A DNA stretch of 64,000 nt from DASZTV01 sp035547515. Its GTDB lineage: Bacteria; Actinomycetota; Actinomycetes; JAFAQI01. Location of the stretch: NCBI GenBank assembly GCA_035547515.1, contig DASZUS010000025.1, positions 48,279-112,278 on the forward strand. The letters run 5' to 3'. The notes below the pieces were generated by a model. That model was given only the letters and a program-made list of their open reading frames with translations. It had not been told where the DNA came from and made no database searches. Of the stretch, positions 26,616 to 34,177 are shown one piece after another. Within the stretch, counting starts at the first letter, position 1. Each line of letters starts with the position of its first letter. Both the position numbers and the translations under genes were made by a program.

Positions 26616-27343
26616 TGGCCGACGTCAAGGCGCCGCACGCGCGCTACGGCACGCTCAACCTGCCCTACATGTCGACCTGGGCCGACAAGCCCAAGGACGA
26701 GCCGATGTGGGCGCTCAACCTGATGAGCTATCGCGAGCGAGCCGAGTACGCCGACGGCCGCGAGACCACTCTGACCGGCTGGGAGGCCGACAACCTCTAC
26801 AGCCCGCTCGGGCCGATCGCCGCAGTCGGGGCGGAGCTGGTGATCGTCGCGATCGTGGTCGACCAGCCCGCGGGCACCGACCACAAGTGGGACCGCGTGG
26901 CGATCGTGCGCTACCCGTACCGCAATGCGCTCGTCGAGATGAACATGATGCCGGAGTTCCAGGAGGCGCACCTCCACAAGGACGCCGGGATGAAGTTCAC
27001 GATCGTGTCGGCGACCTTCCCGCGCCCCGACACCGTCGACCGCTCCCTCGCCGATGCCGAGACGACCCCCGAGTCGCTGATGCTGCTGCAGTTCGTCGAG
27101 GATGCCGACGCGCCCGAGGTCGATGTCCCGGGTGCCCGCCGGATCGCGACCTTCGACGTCGAGGGCGTCGCGATCGGCGACGAGCGCACCTGGGCGCAGG
27201 CCCGCTGGGATCTGCTGCCTGCGGACGCCTCCGCCGAGACGATCCGGGAAGCGACCGCCGCGGCAGCGACAGACGGCGACCGCTACGTCGTCGTCCTCAA
27301 GCCGCAGCTCGGCGACTTCCTGCGAGCAGTCGCCAACTCGTGA
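26615..27343 (+). CDS. Hypothetical protein, last gene of the sulfatase/ABC operon
   Basis: This is a 242-residue soluble protein I do not recognise. Its sequence suggests two ferredoxin-like halves: the first with WALNLMSYRERAEYADG and RYPYRNALVEMNMMPEFQEA, which resembles the NIPD/DUF1330-like alpha-beta barrels; the second with ESLMLLQFVEDADAPEVDVP and GDRYVVVLKPQLGDF. The GTG start overlaps the sulfatase fusion's stop by one base. It is followed directly by a strong bidirectional hairpin. A role tied to the operon's substrate is likely but undefined. Confidence 0.7.
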   Translation: MADVKAPHARYGTLNLPYMSTWADKPKDEPMWALNLMSYRERAEYADGRETTLTGWEADNLYSPLGPIAAVGAELVIVAIVVDQPAGTDHKWDRVAIVRYPYRNALVEMNMMPEFQEAHLHKDAGMKFTIVSATFPRPDTVDRSLADAETTPESLMLLQFVEDADAPEVDVPGARRIATFDVEGVAIGDERTWAQARWDLLPADASAETIREATAAAATDGDRYVVVLKPQLGDFLRAVANS

Positions 27344-27347
27344 GCAG

Positions 27348-27393
27348 GTTGTGAGTCGCCCGCCGCGTCCCCGTGCGGGGGGCGACTCACAAC
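27348..27393. terminator. Bidirectional hairpin terminator between convergent genes
   Basis: Perfect 14-base arms GTTGTGAGTCGCCC (27348-27361) and GGGCGACTCACAAC (27380-27393) enclose an 18-base G/C-rich loop. It fills the 51-base gap between the end of the sulfatase/ABC operon and the end of the dehalogenase gene, so it can serve both. No U-run follows, as is usual in actinobacteria. Confidence 0.75.
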
Positions 27394-27394
27394 G

Positions 27395-28306
27395 TCATCG
27401 GTTGGCGTCGATGAAGTCGGCGATGGCGGTGGCGAGCTCCGGGCCCTTGTCCTCCTGCAGGAAGTGGCCGGCGCCCTCGATCGTGCGGTGCGGCTGACCC
27501 GCCGTACCCGGCACCTTCTCGAGGAACAGCCGGTCGCTGCCCTTGGTGATCGGGTCGCTGTCGCTGAACAGCATCACCATCGGCTTCTCCCACTTCGCGA
27601 AGACCTCCCAGGCAGCACGGTTCGCCGCTGAGGCCGGGTCGTCGGGAGTGATCGGCACCAGCGTCGGGAACACCCGCGCGCCCGCCTTGTAGCTGTCGTC
27701 GGGAAACGGCGCGTTGTACGCCGCGAGCACCTCGGGCGCCGGCGGGTTGACCGTCGCGGTGCTGATGATGAACCCGACGTCGAAGTTCGGCGTTTCCTGG
27801 GAGAACTTGCGCCAGTTGAGGAACGCCTCGGTGATCCGGGCATCGCCCGTAGGCAGCCCGGTGTTGCCGATCGCGACGCGGGCGAAGCGGTCCGGGTTCT
27901 CGGCCACGACCCGCAGGCCGACCAGGCCGCCCCAGTCCTGCCCGAAGAAGGTCGCGTCGTGGATGCCCACGTGGTCGATCAGCAGGCTGCGCACCCACTC
28001 GACGTGGCGGGCATAGGTGTAGTCGTCGCGCTCAGTCGGCTTGTCCGAGCGGCCGAAGCCGACGAGGTCTGGCGCGATGCACCGGAAACCGCGCTCGACC
28101 AGGACGGGAATCATCGTCCGGTACAGGTAGCACCACGAGGGCTCGCCATGCATGAGTACGACGATGTCGCCGTCGGCCGGACCCTCGTCGAGGTAGTGCA
28201 TCCGAAGCGTGCCGCCGTCGCCGTCGGCAACCTCTGCGTAGTGCGGCCCGAACGAGAACCCGGGCAGGCCCTCGAACTGCTCGTCAGGCGTGCGTAGCAC
28301 CTTCAC
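27395..28306 (-). CDS. dhmA: Haloalkane dehalogenase (DhmA-like)
   Basis: This alpha/beta-hydrolase cleaves carbon-halogen bonds in haloalkanes to give an alcohol and halide. The 303 residues show the nucleophile D124 in FFGQDWGG, catalytic acid D251 in SDSDPI, catalytic H281 in GAGHFLQED, and halide-stabilising W125 and W58 (HGEPSW). Close wording throughout (MKVLRTPDEQFEGLP, HYLDEGPADG, CIAPDLVGFGRSDKP) matches mycobacterial DhmA. Its start overlaps the stop of the upstream TetR gene (28303-28306), so regulator and enzyme form one operon. The natural substrate is unknown. Confidence 0.9.
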   Translation of the reverse strand: MKVLRTPDEQFEGLPGFSFGPHYAEVADGDGGTLRMHYLDEGPADGDIVVLMHGEPSWCYLYRTMIPVLVERGFRCIAPDLVGFGRSDKPTERDDYTYARHVEWVRSLLIDHVGIHDATFFGQDWGGLVGLRVVAENPDRFARVAIGNTGLPTGDARITEAFLNWRKFSQETPNFDVGFIISTATVNPPAPEVLAAYNAPFPDDSYKAGARVFPTLVPITPDDPASAANRAAWEVFAKWEKPMVMLFSDSDPITKGSDRLFLEKVPGTAGQPHRTIEGAGHFLQEDKGPELATAIADFIDANR

Positions 28307-28914
28307 CTTTGATCCCCTCTCGGCAGCAAGCGGTCCAGCGAGGTGCGGACCACGGCGACGGCCTTGGCCGTCGAAAGCTTCTGATCGACCCGTAGCAGCT
28401 CCATGACCTCGAACGACGCGATGCCGTCGGCACCGGAGACGACGAGCGCCTGCTCCTCATCGGACAGGGTCGCGAGCTCGGGCGAGAACTGCCGTCGCAG
28501 CTGTTCGCGCAGCAGCGCGCGCCGCGCGACGAGCGCCTCGGAGATGACCGGCTGGAACGGCGCCCGGATCATCGCGGCGCGCACCACGGGTGCCACCCGC
28601 TCGTACAACGCCGAACGCTGGCCGACGAGTGCGTCGATGCGCTCGCCACGCGCGCCCTCGCCAGGGTTCGGCAGGTCGAAGAGATACCCGACGCTGTCGA
28701 GGTGGCGCTGTATCGCGATCCGGCCCATCTCGTCGAGGTCGTCGAAGTAGCGGAACACCGACCGAAGCGAGACCCCGGAGCGCTCGGCGACCGTGGCGAC
28801 CGAGGGGTTCAGCTCGCCTTCGCGGAACAGCTCGAGCAGGGCGTCGACCACCGCTTCGCGGTTGCGCCCGCGTCGCGCGCGCCGGCCGTCGAGCTCGGCG
28901 GACGCCTGGTTCAC
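28303..28914 (-). CDS. TetR family regulator of the dehalogenase operon
   Basis: This is a 203-residue transcription factor. The N-terminal HTH (SVATVAERSGVSLRSVFRYF) follows the TetR pattern, and the C-terminal helical domain would bind an inducer. The GTG at 28914 is preferred because AGGAG lies four bases upstream; another GTG at 28932 gives six more residues. It is co-transcribed with dhmA and divergent from the gene at 28988. The shared promoter region contains inverted GACAG repeats that may be its operator, implying autoregulation (inference). Confidence 0.85.
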   Translation of the reverse strand: MNQASAELDGRRARRGRNREAVVDALLELFREGELNPSVATVAERSGVSLRSVFRYFDDLDEMGRIAIQRHLDSVGYLFDLPNPGEGARGERIDALVGQRSALYERVAPVVRAAMIRAPFQPVISEALVARRALLREQLRRQFSPELATLSDEEQALVVSGADGIASFEVMELLRVDQKLSTAKAVAVVRTSLDRLLPRGDQR

Positions 28915-28935
28915 ATCGCTCCTCGGCCGCACATA

Positions 28936-28975
28936 TTGACAGTTAGTATGACAGTTTCTAGGCTGTCGCTGTCAA
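28936..28975. promoter_or_regulatory. Face-to-face promoters inside an inverted repeat
   Basis: TTGACAG (28936-28942) and CTGTCAA (28969-28975) form a perfect 7-bp dyad, with inner copies TGACAG (28949-28954) and CTGTC (28963-28967). The left TTGACA is a -35 for rightward transcription with TAGGCT (28959-28964) after 17 bases. The right one is a leftward -35 with a weaker -10 near 28946-28951. A ribosome site AAGGAGG (28974-28980) precedes the rightward gene. A TetR dimer bound here would block both directions. Confidence 0.65.
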
Positions 28976-28987
28976 GGAGGTGGCACT

Positions 28988-29461
28988 GTGGTCGCCGCTC
29001 GGGACATCCCCAAGGCCTATACCCCGCCGGGTGGCTGGCACGGCGAGATGCCCCCGCCGGTCCTGCGTGGCTGCACCGAGCCGATCGCCGACGGGCTCCC
29101 CGACCTGCGCGGGCTGTGGCGCGCGATCCGCGTCACCGACGACGCCGGCGTCGACCTCGCTCCGAACCCCATCCCGGGGTACGTCGAGCGGATCGAGCAG
29201 GCCGGCAACCGGGTCGTGATCACCTCGGCCGGGATCATCCACGACATGTACGCCGACGGCACGTTCGACAACGGAGTCAACGACGTGATGCAGAGCGACT
29301 TCACCACGCGCATCACAGTCTCGGGGAGCTTCGAAGACGGCGCGCTCGTCTTGCGGCCGCAGGGCTTCGACGGGGTCGAGATCCGCCGCTGGCGGGAAGG
29401 CGACCACCTCCGCTGGCGCTACTTCTCGCTGTTCAACGCGACGCTCGAGCGCGTCGACTGA
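28988..29461 (+). CDS. Hypothetical lipocalin-like protein
   Basis: This is a 157-residue soluble protein, not assigned to a named family. It is beta-rich: LRGLWRAIRVTDDAG, YVERIEQAGNRVVITSAGII, TTRITVSGSFEDGALVLRPQ and GVEIRRWREGDHLRWRYFSLF read as successive strands of a barrel that could bind a small hydrophobic ligand. The GTG start has an ideal AAGGAGG seven bases upstream. It is divergent from the TetR-dhmA operon and shares its operator region, which suggests a linked role. Confidence 0.65.
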   Translation: MVAARDIPKAYTPPGGWHGEMPPPVLRGCTEPIADGLPDLRGLWRAIRVTDDAGVDLAPNPIPGYVERIEQAGNRVVITSAGIIHDMYADGTFDNGVNDVMQSDFTTRITVSGSFEDGALVLRPQGFDGVEIRRWREGDHLRWRYFSLFNATLERVD

Positions 29462-29476
29462 CCCCGACCGCTCCGC

Positions 29477-29523
29477 GTCAACTCGGGGTTGACGAACGCG
29501 CATCGTCAACTTACGGTTGACGA
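29477..29523 (+). promoter_or_regulatory. Leaderless promoter covered by two GTCAAC-N5-GTTGAC operators
   Basis: Two 17-bp palindromes, GTCAACTCGGGGTTGAC (29477-29493) and GTCAACTTACGGTTGAC (29505-29521), have starts 28 bases apart. TTGACG (29489-29494) plus TACGGT (29512-29517) with a 17-base spacer forms a good promoter, and its expected transcription start coincides with the ATG at 29524. There is no room for a ribosome site, so the mRNA is predicted leaderless. Both operators overlap core promoter elements, fitting repression, perhaps by the downstream HTH protein itself. Confidence 0.7.
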
Positions 29524-30270
29524 ATGACCGATCTTCCTGTCCGGCTCGACGACCTGATCGAGCACGTCCTTGCCCAGCACCCCGACGGCGACGCCCTGCA
29601 GCACCTCGAGGACGCAGCCGCAACCTCCGCGCACGTCGGCGAGGTCGCCGACCACCTCGTGGGGCACTTCGTCGACCAGGCCCGCCGCTCCGGCGCCTCC
29701 TGGACCGAGATCGGCGCCCACATGGGCGTGACGAAGCAGGCCGCCCAGAAGCGCTTCGTCTCCCGCGACACGGAGGACCCGGACTTTCCCGACCGAGGAC
29801 CGCTCTCGCGGTTCACCCCCCGCGCCCGCAACGTCGTACAGGTTGCAAAGCAGCAGGCGGCGACGATGGGCCACGGCGAGGTGACCAACGTCCACATGCT
29901 TCTTGCCCTGCTCACCGAGCCGCAGGGCGTGTCCGCCGTGGCGATCGGAGCCGGCAGCGGGCTCGGGCTCGACGCGGTGCGTGACCGGATCCTCGCGACG
30001 CAGAAGCGCGGCAGCCGCAAGGCGCGCAGCAACGTCCGGTTCAGCCGCGAGGCGAAGAAGACCCTCGAGCTCGCGCTGCGCCAGGCGCTTCGCATGGGGC
30101 ACAACTACATCGGCACCGAGCACCTCCTCCTCGGCGTGATGCAGCAGGAGAAGGACCCGGCGACGGTGATCCTGACCGGGCTGGGCCTGACCTACGACGC
30201 GACGTGTCAGTGGATCGAAGACGAGCTCGACAAGCTGCTGTCGGCCAAACAAGCGGCTCCCGAGACCTAG
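29524..30270 (+). CDS. HTH and double Clp-N domain protein
   Basis: This 248-residue protein combines an N-terminal helix-turn-helix-like part (about 57-78, GASWTEIGAHMGVTKQAAQK) with two Clp-N repeats (about 97-158 and 172-235; second repeat HNYIGTEHLLLGVMQQEKDP). It has no ATPase domain. Clp-N modules bind substrates or adaptors in ClpC/ClpA. Such stand-alone proteins in actinobacteria are thought to influence Clp proteolysis or to act as regulators. The HTH and the twin palindromes directly upstream point to autoregulation (inference). It ends convergent with a TetR gene, sharing CTAG (30267-30270). Confidence 0.85.
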   Translation: MTDLPVRLDDLIEHVLAQHPDGDALQHLEDAAATSAHVGEVADHLVGHFVDQARRSGASWTEIGAHMGVTKQAAQKRFVSRDTEDPDFPDRGPLSRFTPRARNVVQVAKQQAATMGHGEVTNVHMLLALLTEPQGVSAVAIGAGSGLGLDAVRDRILATQKRGSRKARSNVRFSREAKKTLELALRQALRMGHNYIGTEHLLLGVMQQEKDPATVILTGLGLTYDATCQWIEDELDKLLSAKQAAPET

Positions 30271-30872
30271 GCGAGCATCGCCGTGACGATCCCGGCCAGC
30301 ATCGGGTGAAGCACCTTGTCGGCGGCGTCGGGCTCACGGTCGGCGCTGAAATAGCCTGCGAGCTCCAGCATCACGAAGCCGTGGGTGGCACTCCACAGCT
30401 GCGCGGCCATCGCCTCCGGGTCGCCCGGGGCGAAGACGCCGGCATCGACCACGCGCCTGGTCGCGGCCACGAGTACGTCGAAGGTGTACCGGCCTTCATC
30501 CAGCTCGTCGTCGTGCAGCCGGTAGCCACCGAGCGAGGCGCTGCCGAACATGACCGCGTAGAGCTCCGGGTTGGCGAGCGCGTTCGCGCGGTAGGCGTCG
30601 CCCAGCGCCGCCAGGTCGGCCAGGGGCTCGTCGCTCACGGGCACCGCGTCGAGATGGGCGGCCAGTCGCGCAAAGCCCTCTTGCACCACCGCCCGGACCA
30701 GCTCGGGCAACCCGCCGAAGTACGTGTAGACCGCCATGGTCGACGCGCCGACCTCGGTAGCGAGCCGGCGCGTCGACAGCGCCGCCGGCCCTTCGTCCGC
30801 CAGCAGCCTCGCCGCGGCGTCGATCAGCTGCCGCCGCACTTCCGGCTCCCGAGCTCGCGCCACGCTTGCCAT
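30267..30872 (-). CDS. TetR family regulator divergent from carotenoid oxygenase
   Basis: This is a 201-residue repressor-type protein. The HTH STRRLATEVGASTMAVYTYF is at about 38-57. The C-terminal region (YRANALANPELYAVMFG, and AQLWSATHGFVMLELAG) matches the TetR_C WHG-type ligand domain. The start is ATG 30872. The 50-base gap to the divergent oxygenase gene holds two copies of a CCATAAC dyad, the likely operator, so it probably represses itself and the oxygenase until a ligand binds. Confidence 0.87.
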   Translation of the reverse strand: MASVARAREPEVRRQLIDAAARLLADEGPAALSTRRLATEVGASTMAVYTYFGGLPELVRAVVQEGFARLAAHLDAVPVSDEPLADLAALGDAYRANALANPELYAVMFGSASLGGYRLHDDELDEGRYTFDVLVAATRRVVDAGVFAPGDPEAMAAQLWSATHGFVMLELAGYFSADREPDAADKVLHPMLAGIVTAMLA

Positions 30873-30876
30873 CGTC

Positions 30877-30914
30877 CCATAACAGCGTTATACAGAGCCA
30901 TAACGACGTTATGG
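30877..30914. promoter_or_regulatory. Twin TetR-type operators CCATAAC-N3-GTTATGG
   Basis: CCATAACGACGTTATGG (30898-30914) is a perfect 17-bp palindrome, and CCATAACAGCGTTATAC (30877-30893) is an imperfect copy with starts 21 bases apart. Both lie in the short gap between the TetR gene and the oxygenase gene, on the same face of the helix. Confidence 0.75.
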
Positions 30915-30922
30915 GAGACGCC

Positions 30923-32377
30923 ATGTCGACGACCCAGTACCTCGACGCCAACTTCGCCCCGGTCCGGCGCGAGACGACGACGTTCGACCTGACGGTGAGC
31001 GGGACGCTCCCCGATCACCTCGACGGCCGCTACTTGCGGATCGGACCGAACCCCATCGACGAAGCCGATCCCGCGACGTACCACTGGTTCCTGGGCGACG
31101 GCATGGTGCACGGCCTGCGGATCGCGGACGGCAAGGCGCACTGGTACCGCAACCGCTACGTCCGCTCAGCGGCAGTCGCCGACGCCCTCGGCGAGCCGCG
31201 CCGACCCGGGCCGCTGCACGCCGGCTTCGACATGGCGGCGAACACCAATGTCATCGGCCATGCCGGCCGGACCTTCGCGATCGTCGAGGCGGGGCCGCGG
31301 CCTTACCAGCTGACCGACGAGCTCGACACCATCGGGCCCTGCGACTTCGACGGCACGCTCGCCGGCGGCTACACCGCGCACCCGCACCGCGACCCGGCCA
31401 CCGGCGAGCTGCACGCGGTGTCGTACTTCTGGGCGTGGGGCAACAAGGTCCGCTACACGGTCACCGGCACCGACGGCCGGGTACGGCGCAGCGTCGACGT
31501 ACCGGTGAACGGCTCGCCGATGATGCACGACTTCTCCCTGACCGAGCACTACGTCGTGCTCTACGACCTGCCGGTGACCTTCGACACCAAGATCGCAACG
31601 CGCAGCGTGCCCCTCGCGGTCCGCCTGCAGGCCCGGGCAAGCATGGCGGCGATCGTCGGCCGCCGCGCGATTCCCGAAGGCGTGGCCAAGGCGATGATGC
31701 GTAGCAGCGGCAAGGGCTCCCGCTACGCGGCCGCGTCATTCCCCTACCGGTGGGATTCGGCGTACCCGGCCAGGATCGGCGTCTTCTCCCGGGACGGCGA
31801 CGCCTCGGACCTCCGTTGGTACGACGTCGACGCCTGCTACGTCTTCCACCCGCTGAACGCCTACGAGGACGGCGACGACCTGGTGCTCGACGTGGTACGC
31901 CACCCGAAGATGTTCGACGTCAACCGCACGGGGCCTGACGAAGGACCCCCGACGCTCGAACGCTGGACCGTCGACACCGCGGCGGGCAAGGTCCTCGAGG
32001 CTCGCCTGGACGACCGGCCGCAGGAGTTTCCGAGGATCGACGAGCGCCTGACCGGCCGGCGCCACCGATACGGATACAGCGTCGGAGTCGGCGAGCCGGC
32101 CGACGAAGGGCGCGTGATCAAACACGACCTGACGTCGGGTACGACCAGCGCCCGCGACCTGGGCACGGGCCGCCAGACCAGCGAGTTCGTGTTCGTGCCC
32201 TCAGCGGCGGCGTCGGCCGAGGACGACGGCGTCCTGATGGGCTTCGTCTACGACCGCGCACTCGACCGGAGCGACCTGGTCGTACTCGACGCCGCGACTC
32301 TCGAGGACGTCGCGACGGTGCATCTGCCGGTGCGCGTGCCGCAGGGCTTTCACGGCAACTGGCTGCCGAGCAGCTAG
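30923..32377 (+). CDS. Carotenoid cleavage oxygenase family protein
   Basis: This is a non-heme iron(II) dioxygenase of the CCD/RPE65/lignostilbene dioxygenase family, which splits carbon-carbon double bonds in carotenoids, retinoids or stilbenes. The 484 residues carry the four iron-ligand histidines: H153 (TAHPHRDP), H202 (MMHDFSLTE), H309 (FHPLNAYE) and H477 (FHGNW), plus LRIGPNP near the N-terminus. ATG 30923 with GGGAGA upstream is chosen; an in-frame ATG at 30866 would run through the operators. It is under likely TetR control. Substrate unknown. Confidence 0.92.
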   Translation: MSTTQYLDANFAPVRRETTTFDLTVSGTLPDHLDGRYLRIGPNPIDEADPATYHWFLGDGMVHGLRIADGKAHWYRNRYVRSAAVADALGEPRRPGPLHAGFDMAANTNVIGHAGRTFAIVEAGPRPYQLTDELDTIGPCDFDGTLAGGYTAHPHRDPATGELHAVSYFWAWGNKVRYTVTGTDGRVRRSVDVPVNGSPMMHDFSLTEHYVVLYDLPVTFDTKIATRSVPLAVRLQARASMAAIVGRRAIPEGVAKAMMRSSGKGSRYAAASFPYRWDSAYPARIGVFSRDGDASDLRWYDVDACYVFHPLNAYEDGDDLVLDVVRHPKMFDVNRTGPDEGPPTLERWTVDTAAGKVLEARLDDRPQEFPRIDERLTGRRHRYGYSVGVGEPADEGRVIKHDLTSGTTSARDLGTGRQTSEFVFVPSAAASAEDDGVLMGFVYDRALDRSDLVVLDAATLEDVATVHLPVRVPQGFHGNWLPSS

Positions 32378-32676
32378 AACAGCGGCCCCGACTTCGACAC
32401 GTCGTGCCGCACGACGTCCATGCCTCCGTCGAGAGTCGGCCCGATGGCGGTGATGAACGTCGCCATGTGCGGCGCCGACATGTGCGCGGTCAGCGCTTCG
32501 TCGTTCTCCCAGCGCTCGATCAGGCAGATCGAGTTGGGGTCGTCCGGGGCGACCCAGAAGCTGTACTCGAGGCACCCTGCCTCAGCAGTGCTGGCGGCAC
32601 TCATCGCCGCGGCGGCTTCGAGAGCGGCGTCGCGCTGGTCGGTGTGGAGGCGTGCCCGCCCCGAGATCAGGATCAT
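32374..32676 (-). CDS. Antibiotic biosynthesis monooxygenase (ABM) domain protein
   Basis: This is a 100-residue dimeric alpha+beta-barrel protein of the ABM/YgiN type, small cofactor-free monooxygenases or quinol-handling proteins. Motifs seen are GRARLHTDQRDAALEAAAAM, STAEAGCLEYSFWVAPDDP, SICLIERWENDEALTAHMSA and PHMATFITAI, the usual order. It ends on the shared CTAG with the oxygenase (32374-32377). Function beyond the family is not clear. Confidence 0.87.
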   Translation of the reverse strand: MILISGRARLHTDQRDAALEAAAAMSAASTAEAGCLEYSFWVAPDDPNSICLIERWENDEALTAHMSAPHMATFITAIGPTLDGGMDVVRHDVSKSGPLF

Positions 32677-32770
32677 CGCTGCACCCTAATGCCCGGGAAT
32701 GTCAGCCCCCACCACTAGCCTTGTGGATACGGGCAACGTTCGCGATGCGCTTTGGACAGGAGGAGTTGCG

Positions 32771-34174
32771 GTGTTCGGCCGGTCGAAGGCCACCACCTCC
32801 CCCGGTACGCCGGAGCGGGGGATACGCACCGTACCGGCCTACCCGGAGCAGCTCGGCTGGGGCGGCATCGCCATCGCGCTGGTCGGGGTTGTTCTCGCAG
32901 TCCACGGCAGCCACATCCACGACCGCCAGCAGCTCGCGGAAGGGCTGGCGCTGGCCGTGGTGGGCCGCGGCATCGCGCTCGGCCGCCCCCCGGTGGTCCG
33001 GCACCTGCTCGCCGCAGTGGCGCTGCTCGTGCTCGCTCGGCTCACCTCCGGGCGAGGTGACGCCGCCCTCGCCCAGGTGATGCTGATCGGCGCCGCGCTC
33101 GCCGCGCTCTGGGCGCCACCCTCGCCTCCGAGCACGGCCGACCAGCGGCGACGCATCGTCGACCTGGTCGACCGCACTCCCGAAGACTGCCTCGCGCCGT
33201 TCGCACAGCGCCTGGACAAGTCCTACGTCTTCTCTCCCGACGGCCAGGCCGCCATCGCCTACCGGGTCAGGCTCGGCGTCGCGGTCGTCTCCGGCGACCC
33301 GGTCGGTCCGCGGGAGTCCCAGCTCGCCGCCGCGCAGACCTTCGTCTCCATCGCCAATGCGAACGGCTGGCGGGTCGGCGTGCTCGGCGCCGGCGAGGAC
33401 TGGGCCGCCTGGTGGCGGGAGCAGCAGGGGCTGCGCGCAGTGCCGATCGGCCGCGACGTGGTGATCGACCCTGAGACGTTCACCCTCACCGGCCGCGCCT
33501 TCCGCAACCTCCGCCAAGCGGTCCAGCGGACCCACAACTTCGGTGTGACCACGGAGATCTACGACGAGACCGAGCTCCCCGGCGACCTGCGGGCGACGCT
33601 GATCGGTCTGGTGAACAACAGCAAGCGAAACCCGCACCGGGGCTTCTCGATGATCCTCGACGGGCTGCTCGAGCAGCAGCACGTCGGCACGAAGATCGTC
33701 GTCGCGTTCGACGCCGATCGCCGCGTAGTCGGCTTCCAGCGCTTCGCGACCGCCGACCGCGGCCGGGAGATCTCCCAGGACCTTCCGTGGCGGGTCCCGG
33801 GCGCACCCAACGGCGTCGACGAGCGACTCGCGTTCGACATGATCGAGTGGGCGAAGGATCACGGCGCACGGCGGGTCTCGCTGTGCTTCGCGGCCTTCCC
33901 GGAGTTGTTCGAGGCGAAGCCCGACCGCGGCTTCGACCGGATCGGCTACTGGGCCGCCCACCGGCTGGACCCGATGATCCGGCTCGAGTCGCTCTACCGC
34001 TACCTGCGTAAGTTCCACGCCCTCGGCAACCGCCGCTACGTGATGCTGCGGCTGCGCGAGGTTCTCCCGGTGGCCGTCGCGATGCTCACGCTGGAGTTCG
34101 GCGCCAGCCGAACCCGGCGTCGCGAGCGGCGCGGGTGGCGCCGGCTCGCCCGCCGAGCCGATTCCGCTTCCTAG
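32771..34174 (+). CDS. DUF2156 (phosphatidylglycerol lysyltransferase C-terminal-like) membrane protein
   Basis: This is a 467-residue protein with three or four N-terminal membrane helices (about 25-105) and a large GNAT-like C-terminal domain of the DUF2156/LPG_synthase_C type. It carries AIAYRVRLGVAVVSGDPVGP, GRDVVIDPETFTLTGRAFRN, NSKRNPHRGFSMI and SLYRYLRKFHALGNRRYVML. Related proteins (MprF C-terminus, LysX N-terminal part) transfer amino acids from tRNA to membrane lipids, but no aminoacyl-tRNA synthetase domain is fused here. The GTG at 32771 is selected because GGAGGAG lies five bases upstream; an ATG 72 bases earlier lacks one. Lipid aminoacylation is inference. Confidence 0.85.
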   Translation: MFGRSKATTSPGTPERGIRTVPAYPEQLGWGGIAIALVGVVLAVHGSHIHDRQQLAEGLALAVVGRGIALGRPPVVRHLLAAVALLVLARLTSGRGDAALAQVMLIGAALAALWAPPSPPSTADQRRRIVDLVDRTPEDCLAPFAQRLDKSYVFSPDGQAAIAYRVRLGVAVVSGDPVGPRESQLAAAQTFVSIANANGWRVGVLGAGEDWAAWWREQQGLRAVPIGRDVVIDPETFTLTGRAFRNLRQAVQRTHNFGVTTEIYDETELPGDLRATLIGLVNNSKRNPHRGFSMILDGLLEQQHVGTKIVVAFDADRRVVGFQRFATADRGREISQDLPWRVPGAPNGVDERLAFDMIEWAKDHGARRVSLCFAAFPELFEAKPDRGFDRIGYWAAHRLDPMIRLESLYRYLRKFHALGNRRYVMLRLREVLPVAVAMLTLEFGASRTRRRERRGWRRLARRADSAS

Positions 34175-34177
34175 CGG

